This document shows, piece by piece, positions 45,031 through 55,122 of a stretch of DNA of 64,000 nucleotides; the stretch's first letter is position 1, and each line of letters starts with the position of its first letter. Source of the stretch: Symsagittifera roscoffensis (Eukaryota > Xenacoelomorpha > Acoela > Convolutidae); NCBI RefSeq assembly GCF_963678635.1, contig NC_087065.1, positions 66,745,374 to 66,809,373 of the forward strand, in the 5' to 3' direction. The notes beneath the pieces are model-generated. The model saw only the letters and a list, made by a program, of their open reading frames with translations, was not told where the DNA came from and ran no database searches. The position numbers and the translations under genes are program-made.

Positions 45031-45690
45031 GGTAATGATAATAACGAAAACACAGAATTGCAATTAAAAAATATCAATCACGAGTTCACAGATAGCGAAA
45101 ATGATACGGAAAACTCAGTTTCAATTAACATGATCAACGTTGAAATTGACTATGAGCCTATTATATAAGAACAACCGATATATTCTCATATATATCAAAA
45201 CCATGACCAGTTTCTATAAAAATATTATACAAGATCACGTGATTACTCTAACAACAGATCGAACTATCAAAAATCAAGATATAACAACTATCAAAAAAAG
45301 ATCACGCGATAATTCACAAAATAGAAATTCAAACTATAACATTAGACAAAGAAACTACTCTCAATCATCACATAGGAATAACACACGTTATACAGATTCT
45401 CAAAACAAACATAGAAGTAATACACCAAAACATCAAAGACAAATAAATCAAGTAGAAACAACTGAAGAAGTCAATTCACACCCCCTGGTAATGATAAGAC
45501 AGAAAGGACAGATTTGCAAATAAATCACTTTTTTGCGAATCCACAGACAGTGAAAACGACACAGAAAATGCAATTTCAATTAAAATGATACATGATGAAA
45601 ATGATTACGAACCTCTTATATAAGAACAACCAGTACATGCCCATATCTATGAAAATCATGGCCATTTTCTTTTAAATTATTATACAAGAC
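44780..45690 (+). repeat. tandem duplication of about 456 bp in A prime (gag tail and pro leader)
   Basis: The word GGTAATGAT occurs at 45031 and 45487, and the flanking sequences (RS-rich gag tail, then acidic pre-protease region, then 'attatacaagatc/attatacaagac') match at the same 456-base offset. Element A has one copy. Confidence 0.75.
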
Positions 45691-45732
45691 CTATAAATAA
45701 TAACAAAACAATAGAACAAATATCAACCTCAA

Positions 45733-47575
45733 ACAACGGCACAGATAGAAAATTAGTAAACTTTCAAGTTTTCGCAGATTCCGCACATCAAGCCAAACTT
45801 GAAAGATACCAAGGCCATATTAGACTAGACGATCAATTCCCATACCACTGCGCACACAGAAGATTAACTTACGATCTTCAAGATAAAAATTGGATACCAC
45901 ACATTGGAATAAACAACCCCTCTTATTGCAAAACAGACACCAAAAATAAAGGATATCAAGAAATGATGTTTTTTGATTGGAAAATACAACTTGAAAAAGT
46001 ACCATCAACACGAGATCAGACTCCCTTGCAAAAAAGACCAAGGATATTGTGATCCTACCACTCGAACACAGCCAACAATTTTCTGGTTTCCTGAAGACAC
46101 ATGTACCACATTTCAAGTGGCAAAAATCCACGCTAGAATGATAAAATTCCATCAAAAATATTTTGTTGAAATTTTCACATCCCTTATGAAAACGTAAACC
46201 CTTGGAAAAATCATGCATAGCAATTATAATGTTAGAAACATTCACAATATAGAAAACAAATCAACACGTTTCCAAATTTATCCAGAAACAGAACTCGCAT
46301 GCAAGTACAATAAACCACTATATAAGACACAAAATTCAGAAATTCTTGTTGAATATGAACAAGGTTTCGACATGAATACAGGAAAAGTAATGAAAAATCC
46401 ACATGCAACACATCATACCACAAATGACGAAGTTTCATACATCCCAGTAAACCTCCTTAAAAACACAGGAAACATTGGTGGAAAAATAAAACCACAAGGC
46501 AAAGAAATTACAAGCCTACTAGAAATAACACTAATGAATAACACCTCTTTTGGCGCAGTTCATTATGACATACACCTAGATATGAAATTAGATTACACAA
46601 TAAGCTGAATTTTTCAAGAAAAGTCCTTATCAGAATTAGAAACACTACATCACTTATGCGAACTTGAAAGAACACAAATTCTACAACCTCTATATGTTTT
46701 CGAAGATAAAAGATGCTATAAAAGAATCCCTATATTCTACAAAAAAAAACATTTTATCGACACACTTTCACCAAGAACTAATTTTTTGGGATACAGCAGT
46801 CGCATGTGGGTCAACAAACAACCACAATGTAGTACAACTAAATCCTGAAGAAGATAAAAATTATTTACCTACACCATATATACACTAATGCAACCATTAA
46901 ATTTTCCCCTGAAAGCATTAGAGTTTTTGTCCGCAACCCAAATATCGATTTAGAATCGATCGGCATTTACTCTAAATCTGACATACAACATCACATTCGT
47001 ACACAACAATTTCAAGAAATACTTACAAAAATGGACACAATACAACGACAATTAATAGATCAAAATTTACGGAAACTTGCAGAAACAGCATGTTTTTCAG
47101 AAATTTACGCACAAGACTACAGCGGATATATCAAAGACATTAAAGATTACATCAGTTTAAATGGCAAAAAATATATACCACAGGATATTTCACCAATTAA
47201 TGTTTTTAGCTTTGTAAACTTGAAAAATGAACTTCTTGCCCTTCTAGGATGGCCCTATTACATCTTAGAAAGATTGACTATATTATACGCAATAATAAAT
47301 TTTATCGGATTTTTTTTCTCTCTATTGAAAGGAATCTATAACAAATGTGCTAAACACACAAGTTAACACGCATACCCTTTGCAGGATTTTGTAAATAAAA
47401 TACTTTTTGATGCACAAATAGAAGAATACAACACAAAATTATCAACTACACGAAATACATATGACGATTCAAAAAACAACACAAATACAACACCCACGGC
47501 ACCACAATTACCAAAACAACATCATAACCATCCATTAACATTAGTACAACAAAAATTTCATGTCTTCAAAACCTA
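45733..47575 (+). pseudogene. Env-like gene of element A prime (5'-truncated)
   Basis: Matches element A from about 8420 onward. The signal peptide and first third of the gene are gone because the deletion joins the pre-protease region straight to mid-Env. Open pieces are 45973-46197, 46213-46608, 46664-46888, 47031-47366 (membrane anchor near 47250-47330) and 47379-47576 (tail). Multiple frameshifts and stops; no product expected. Confidence 0.65.
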
Positions 47576-47706
47576 ATTATCCACAAAGCCCAATTCAACA
47601 TATAGTAACACAACAACCCCAAAATGACGACAAATATGAATAAATAATCGAACAACCCAATACCACAAGTTTTCGTTCTCAGAACAACCATTTTTTTTAG
47701 CCCACG

Positions 47707-49482
47707 ATGAGCCGCCAACTTGGATCCCTTCACCGCTCAATTTCCTACCCAGCCAACCTCCAAAACAATATCTCTATCATACCACTTTTTGCTTTTCCCC
47801 CACCTTAATCACCCCACGTTAACACTTCATCCGGCATGGATTTTGATACTATTTCGAATATCACTGTATACCACACAATTTAATAATTCAAAAACTCCGA
47901 CCAAGAAACCCCTGATGAATTCGATATTTCTGAACCCAGCCAGTCTACAGTTTCCCAACCCCCTTTTCAACCCATCCAATCCCAAACCAGATATGACCCT
48001 CTCTCGACTCCCTCTCATATTTCCGAGGTGACACCCATAAACTTCCCTTTAACCAGCGAACGCTCCAACAATAGTTCCCCTGACAACACAAATATCATAT
48101 GAACTAGGCAATCTAATAACACTTCAACAACAATTGCAACACCCTCAAACACTAACCATTCATCAACTAGCATCATCCATAACATCATCAAACCCATCAA
48201 CTACCGCACCCTCTTAAAATTACACCCCATTCTCTAGCTTAATGTTCCACATCCAACCAATCCTCATCCAGTACGAACCGCCCATACAGAAATTCCAAAA
48301 GAAAACTCCTAAATCACCCATTTCCCCTCTCAACCCGGAACAGCACGATCATATATTAATCATCCTAACCTCACAAACACTAAAAAATTCCATAAAGTAT
48401 GTTTTTCTTTCTTTCCCCAATATACCTATGCCTATTCTGACCCTAACCACGAACAACCAAACTACGTCGATGAGCATGTATAAATTCCCACCCTCCATTG
48501 GACATCATACTACCACTTCTCAAACATACTCTCATTATCACTAAATAACACACCACAAGAGATGGAAAATGCAAAAACGACCTCCTCCGACTCACTACAG
48601 CACTCACTCACGTCGGATACAAAAAATAATTAACTACATTCACCGCACCTAAAGTTAGCGATTATTACATCGAACATTACGATCATGACATCATCCGACC
48701 TAACCAAAATCACTTCCTTAAGGACGATAAGTTTACTGATTCACAACTAACAGAAAAAATTTTTCATCCGAACACCTTATGTCTTTTCCTTCAGTTCTTT
48801 AGATAAAAAACATGACCACATCATTTCAGAAGCACTTTGTGATATTCAAGCCTACGAAACTTATTATAATAAATTTAACATTTTCTCACTAACTTTTCAT
48901 TTCCTCACACCCAGAGAACGTGATTTGCATGCACTGTTCACACGACATCATGTTACGTACTAAACAAACAGAAACATATACTTATTACAGAATTATACAA
49001 AATCATTACATTTTGCACACACCATCAAGACAACCACACCATAGATACCAACTCATTAACTCCAAATACACTTCACCATTCTTTCTTAACTTCACATGAT
49101 GTATAAAAGATACTAACTTGCAAGACATCCTCCGAATTTATGATCCCATCACCCAGATGTATATATTTTGTCCCTTAACCAAGACCTTTAACGTAGAAGA
49201 ATCCCACCCGCTAATCATCCCACATGAATTCCTACAGCCCATCGAAATATCAATCCTAGAATTCATACATAACACGAAATAAATCAAAAACTTTTTCAGC
49301 TTATTCAAAATTTACTCTTTGAATTTACACCTGGCACCGAAGAACTAAAGACCATCAGAGTACTTCAACTATTTTGGCCACGTTTTCTAACAAAAAACAT
49401 CATTCGCATACTAGCAAAATTAGTAACCTCGTCAGAAGTCATTGACGACGTTTTTCCCCATGGATTCTTCCCCGACGATTAG
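47707..49482 (+). pseudogene. ORF-X of element A prime
   Basis: Starts with an ATG-AGC-CG. start matching element A and overlaps the broken Env tail. It has the block corresponding to the B insertion site in element A (near 47905-47945), uninterrupted here, and the conserved C-terminal part ending at TAG 49480-49482. Stops and frameshifts occur throughout. Similarity to element A at both ends supports a real gene in the ancestor. Confidence 0.6.
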
Positions 49483-49565
49483 GTAATATGAATTGAATAA
49501 ATTACACTAACAAATTCAAATTAAAACTAACCATTCTTCGCCAATTTTTTTTTATTTTTCTTTAG
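49483..49565 (+). other. putative 83-nt intron after ORF-X stop (A prime)
   Basis: GTAATA directly follows the stop codon; an AAACTAACC branch-like word, a T-rich tract and CTTTAG follow. Same position and size as 30699-30782. Confidence 0.45.
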
Positions 49566-52450
49566 CCTTCACAGCACAATCATCTACAAAAAGAAAAACC
49601 AAATAAAAAACAGAAACTTGGCCATCTCGACGTTCAAGTGTACGTACAGATCCGATTCAGAAGGCACTCCCTCCAAACTCAAACTTCATGCCATTCTCAA
49701 ACGAGATTGGAAAACCGTTTTTTACAAAACAAGAACCAATGATCATAACAAACCGATCAGAAACCGCAATCCGATCTTGCCAAAACAATCGTGACTAATC
49801 GAAACAAATCGAAAAACAAGTTGATGTCAACGATTCCAGCTTCCTGGAACAGACGGATAGACATCCTTCGTCCAGAACGGAAAAGAAATGATGCTCGCGA
49901 CATACAAACGATCATCATCCATCCTCCATTACAGAAGAACGTCAAGGAACAAAAACTCTGTAAACCCCGGATGGGTGGAACCAAATCTAAACTATATTTT
50001 ATAATTGGTCATGATTCCTATATTTTATCCCTATAAAATATTTAATACTAACCAATCATACTCCATCAAACTAACGACCCACTTATTTGTAAGTGATGAA
50101 ATAACTTGTAATTTCAGCACCAGAGAGATTTGAATTTAACTTAGAATATAGTTGCTTTCTCCAAGAGACCGACTTGTTACAAACCAGCATACTCTAGATC
50201 TATTGAGACAAGGAGATATTAGAGTAAGATCAAGATCGGTATTAGACTAAGAAGTTGCACGAATCTATCCGGCCCAAAATAAGATAGCGTGACGAGCAGA
50301 CGGTGTACCCTATCTGAAATTACTCTATGAGTATAACCAAAATTCAAAATAAAACTAACCGTTCTTCACCAATTGTTTTTTTTCCTTTTTCTTTAGCCTT
50401 TACAGCACAATCATCTACGAAAAAAAAACCAAGTAAAAAACAGAAATTTTTTCAAAATTTATAAACTTCCATTAGCAAACAGCAATGAATAAAGCAGTAA
50501 ATTTTTCCCCGAAAAGCAATAAATCTAATTAACATGAAAAAAAATTAATAATTTCAACCCCCAAAAAGTAGTAAGATTGAATTTTTCAGTAGTAAACTTA
50601 AACAAACACAAGCAGTACTAACCTTTTCAAGACGCTTCTATACAGTTTACAACCATTCACTCGCCCACTTTTCTATCCATCATCGCACTGCTCACCCACG
50701 ACGAATTGTTTAAAATAATCAATTTAAGTTTTAACTTTCACTGATGACAACTATAATCAGTTTTAACAAGTTTCAAACTTTCCTTTAACCCGGTTGGAGT
50801 AGATTTATATAATAATCCAAACTAACAAACGCAGCTTACTAAACACCACAAACCACAAACTGACAGCATGGCTAAGAAAACCCACGGTACCCAAACCGGA
50901 TTAAACCAGCTTAAGAACTTGATAATTTGTTCTTTTGAAGACTATTAATGAGTTCAAAAAAGAACGAATAAAACACCAAAAAGTCGAAAGACAAACCAAA
51001 ACCAAACAATTTGATTTTTGAGAAAAGGATACAACCAAAACAACAAAAAGAAAAAACTAGTAATAAAAAAGACATAAAAAGGTAACACAAAACAGGACCA
51101 CACAAAAAAAATAGCACAAAATTATATCCTACTCCTGGCCTAACCCACCAGAAGGGACGTCCTGAGCATGCTCTATAGCCGGCGTAACCCACCGTGCTAC
51201 ATCCACGCTTTGTGTCCCTCTCCCAATTTTTGATGAGAGTTACTCAAGGGTGAGTAGCTCTTTAAAAATAACAGAACTAAACAAAAACGCTTTTGCGATA
51301 AAAACTAATATAAAAACATAACTAAAAACAAAATTAACAAAGATTTATATGTGTGAATGATATAATGCAGTATGTAGATTGCACACAGCCCAAAGAAGAT
51401 CAACAAGGAACTTGACGACCCAATCATAACCAAACTACAGAATGACTAAACAAAACCGATTTGCTGCCTACAGTCACCACTCAAAGGATTTAAACACGAC
51501 TTGACATCCCAGCAAAGGAACCCCATCGAACCAGAACAATGGCCATCTCGACGTTCGAGTATACGTACAGATCCGATTCACAAGCCACTCCCACCAAACT
51601 CAAACTTCACGCCATTCCCAAACGAGATTGGAAAACTGTTCTTTACAAAACAAGAACCAATGATCATAACAAACCGATCAGAAACCACGATCCTATCTCG
51701 CCAAAACAATCGTGACAAATGGTCACGCTCGTCGAAAAACAAGTTGATGTCAACGATTCCAGCTTCCTGGAACAGACGGATAGACATACTTCATCCAGAA
51801 CGGAAAAGAAATGATGCTCGCGACATACAACGATCATCATCCATCCTCCATTACAGAAAAACGTCAAAGAACAAAAACTCTATAAACCCGGGATGGGTGG
51901 AATCAGATCTAAACAATATGTAAACGGTATTTTAATATTGGTCATGGTTACTATATTTTATCCCTATAAAAAATTGAATACTAACCAATCATACTCCATC
52001 AAACTAACGACCCACTTATTTGTGAGTGCTGAAATTACTTGTAATTTCAGCACCAGAGAGATTTGAATTTAACTTAGAATTTAGTTGCTTTCTCCAAGAG
52101 ACCGACTCGTTACAAACCAGTATACTCTAGATCTATTGAGACTAGGAGCTATTAGAGTAAGATTAAGATCGGTATTAGACTAAGAAGTTGCACAAATCTA
52201 TCCGGCCGAAAATAAGATAGCGTGACGAGCAGACGGTGTACCCTATCTGAAATTACTCTATGAGTATAACCATCAAGGTCATACTTCATCTGGTGCGACC
52301 AAAAGTCTCGAACAAGTCCTTAAACAACTTAGATTAGAACTAACCAAAACATTAGATTAGAATTAGACAATTATAACAAATTCAAAAAATGTTATATGAC
52401 AAAAATTTAGTAGAAATGTCTCTACGACTCAATAGATCCGAACAATACAA
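49566..52450 (+). repeat. 3' LTR of A prime, partly duplicated in tandem
   Basis: Copy 1 (about 49520-50340) has an internal deletion of roughly 1.1 kb: near 49620 it jumps from the 'cagaaacttgg' word to the 'ccatctcgacgttc' word. Copy 2 (about 50341-52280, extending to 52450) is full length. Both end with the hairpin and the 'gtgacgagcagacggtgta' block. Confidence 0.65.
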
Positions 52451-52882
52451 AAGTCATTGAGTACATAATACATAAAGCTCCTATACTCGACTCCTTTAAC
52501 CCCAACAGGAGACCTCGTTAAGTACATTTTTAGGAACTGCACATTTGGTCAAATGATTTCTATTAATGACGTGAGCGCTCATGTTAACATCTTTTGGATT
52601 AATTTTTGAGCACAATAATGTTGAACGTGTTGTAAAATTAGTGTGAAAATATTGCCTATATATTTTTTGGGAGAGTCCGGACTTTTTTGGAAGGCCTTAA
52701 GAGAAGCTGAAAAAGTTTTCGAAAAACGTTTTCGAAATTCTCAAGAACAATGAAGATCCAGACCTGAAGCCCAGTACCAGTTAATTGAAAATACAAAAAA
52801 TATCTGGTGTAAGCATTTTCTTTCAGTACCTGACTGGTAAATTTAAAACTAGAAGCTGGCTAAACTGATCCAGGAAGCTTAC
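52451..52882 (-). other. native TRPM intron between A prime and the S2-S3 exon
   Basis: AT-rich intron sequence; I see no further element. Confidence 0.6.
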
Positions 52883-53101
52883 CCCAATTTGGGTCAATAC
52901 GCATGACTGCTCCTATGAAGAAGGTATTGATTGATATCAGGTCCACGTAATTCCAACCGGAGCGGAAGAACAGTTTCAAGTTCTTCTTGACACTTGCATC
53001 CAGAGTATCAGTATCGAATAATTGGCGCACTTCCTCCATGGCAGCAGTCACTACATACACCATTGCATAGTACTCTCCTAATCGCGGAGTAGACTCAAGT
53101 T
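52883..53101 (-). CDS. Trpm: TRPM-type channel, S2-S3 exon
   Basis: Acceptor TTTTTTCAG, donor GGG|GTAAGC. It encodes the end of the S1-S2 linker, S2 with the family's E-E-V-R-Q-L-F (E-E-I-R in relatives), an intracellular loop, and S3 (W-N-Y-V-D-L-I-S-I-N-T-F-F-I-G). Length 219 keeps phase with the S4 exon. S1 must lie upstream and I could not find it in the window. Confidence 0.88.
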
Positions 53102-53533
53102 CTGAAAAAAATTACTAAGTAAGACCCTCATATTTTCTGAAACAGCGCCTAATTAGAAGCCCAACTTTATAAATTTAGGACCGTTCATCACCTCTAAGTG
53201 CAAACCGTAAATTGGGGCAATTCAGTCCCGTTTGAACAAAATTAGTTCCTCGAGGGACTTGAACTTGCTCACTCACTACACACGACCCCTGTGCTACCTC
53301 TATTCTACCAACATTTATGATTACTGTTTGTTTTAGTTTATTTAAACTAAAATTAGGAAAGTGAATTAGCCCGGTTTGGGAAAGATGCGACAATTCGCCT
53401 TCCTTTTTTTGGAAAATTGCGCCCATTCAGCACCTCCAGAAAAAAATCAAAATGGGGACGGGGTTGTTATATCTTTGTTAAACGTTTAAAAATTTAACCT
53501 AGTGCCATCGGAAATCATCTTTTACCAATTACT
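53102..53533 (-). other. TRPM intron with tRNA-like sequence
   Basis: No S1-like hydrophobic exon is visible. On the minus strand, about 53313-53240, the words GTAGCACAGGGGT and GTTCAAGTCCC resemble tRNA A and B boxes with suitable spacing, but the arms do not pair well: a decayed tRNA-derived SINE or tRNA pseudogene at most. Confidence 0.35.
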
Positions 53534-53661
53534 TTGAGCAAAGGCGGCATTAGTATGCGTGAGACGGCCCATATCCCTCAACATCGATATGGGCCGGAAG
53601 GAGTCTTTCTTTTGGTATAACTTCATGATACTCCGTTTTAGTTGATCAACATCAAAAATTC
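53534..53661 (-). CDS. possible upstream exon of the TRPM gene
   Basis: A 128-bp frame between a CCTCTTCAG acceptor and a GTAATT donor, in phase with the S2-S3 exon. The product (F-D-V-D-Q-L-K-R-S-I-M-K-L-Y ...) is hydrophilic and is not S1, so an exon would still be missing between them. It may be chance, or part of an altered gene. Confidence 0.3.
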
Positions 53662-54576
53662 CTGAAGAGGATTTCTTCTTAAAATTGTTGTTCTAACGGA
53701 AGTTTTTGATTACAACCTACAAAAAATGTGCTGAAATCTCTCCTCGACCAATTTAAGCTCAAAAAGAACCTTTTAGCTTTGGGGAGAGCTTTTGGGTAAA
53801 ATAGATTGAGGGGTGAAATAGTTTGGTCAGCTTGAAAAAAATTAATTTTGACCTAAAGAGATTTATTTTAAAGATTTTTTCTGCGCTGTCGCTATAAAAA
53901 GTTTGGTAATTTTTCACTAAAAATGCGAAAAAACATTGAAAACGAAGCTTCGAAACTTAGTGCTTTTGCAATGTAGATTGCAAGGTTTTTTCCTAATATA
54001 GCTGAACAATCTTGTATTGAAAAAATGCTGTGAACTTATGACAAAAATTAATATAAACTTAACATAGTTTCAATGAATTCGAAGAAGGTTTTTCAAGAAT
54101 TGAACAAACCTAAGATTAGAAAATAAGTTTTCCTGTCACAAACTAGAGACAGACCGCATCGAAAGAGTAGGAAATATACGGGATAGGAGCAAGTTAATAA
54201 TTTAATCTGGTGATGCCAGTTACCAGGCAAGATTGCATACCGAACAAGAGTATGCCATAGTTTCTTTCTAGTCTTTTGATGTGTGTTTGTTCCTTGTTCA
54301 GGTAATGAAAAGACACATTATAATCTGAAATTTGTTCAATTCTTCGAAATTTTCCTCAAAAAAATGAAACTTGAGACATGTATCAAGTTGAGTTTCATGG
54401 GGAAAGCATAAATTTTCTAAGTTGAATTTTTATTTGTTTTTGAATATAACCTTAAATTCTTTATGCCTCATGACAAAGCCTGAAAATTGTCAAAAAAAAG
54501 TTTTGTAAACAACAACTGATTTTAAAAAGCATTTATTAGAAAGATGATGTTAAAAAATGATTAGGTTAATGGCACT
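53662..54576. other. unassigned AT-rich sequence
   Basis: Intron or upstream flank. No S1-like exon, repeat or other element identified. Confidence 0.5.
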
Positions 54577-54793
54577 AGTAGTATCGTATCATATCCCGGG
54601 TCCTAAGGTGAGGGGGGTCATCACGTAAAGGAAAATCCTAGAAGAGGAGTCCTTAATCTTTTGGAGGACCTTTATCCTAGTAATTTGTAAATGAACGTAA
54701 GTTCCAATCCCTCAAGTAAAAGACCCCCTTCTTAGGATCTTGTTAAGCTGAGTTTAACAATTGGGTCCCGATACAAAAATTCCTTCTAATTCC
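54577..54793 (+). repeat. left terminal inverted repeat of Polinton
   Basis: Matches the complement of 62242-62478 across its length, including TCCCGG(G/A)TCCTAAGG and the inner end CGATACAAAA..CTAATTCC, with indels. Confidence 0.85.
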
Positions 54794-55122
54794 CTTTAAA
54801 GTGGTCCCCTTTCCCGCGATAATAAAAATAAATGTTCTCAACTGAAATTTTGTTTCGTCCTAGTTTCATGAGGATATCATTTCCTGAACTAGTTTATTTG
54901 ACTGAAGCGATTTAGGTTAAAACAGTGATTGAGCCCAATACCTAAATTTTGTTACTGGTAATTTGGTAAAAACCAAAACAAGTTAAATTGAAGCATAAAA
55001 AGGATGAGCAGTAAAATTCATCTCAAAATGTATGTTTCAGAATTTAATGTTGATTGTTTTGGTTATTGCGCCGTTTTTAGATGGTCTTTCTTCTGAGGCT
55101 TCCGATAAAATAAATAGATTAT

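Larger units (their letters stand above)
40203..52450 (+). mobile_element. Element A prime: second, internally deleted copy of element A inside the TRPM S3-S4 intron
   Basis: Same orientation as element A, opposite to the TRPM gene. 40203-40345 and 52301-52450 are direct repeats (both begin AAAAGTCTCGAACAAG) and mark the two LTRs. The interior holds leader, gag, a damaged Env-like gene and ORF-X but no protease, RT, RNase H or integrase. The left boundary is in the N gap, so target duplication cannot be checked. All genes are broken by many stops. Confidence 0.85.

Noticed and set aside
53175-53426. Reverse frame considered as the missing S1 exon of TRPM
   Set aside because: The product has no hydrophobic span and overlaps the tRNA-like stretch.
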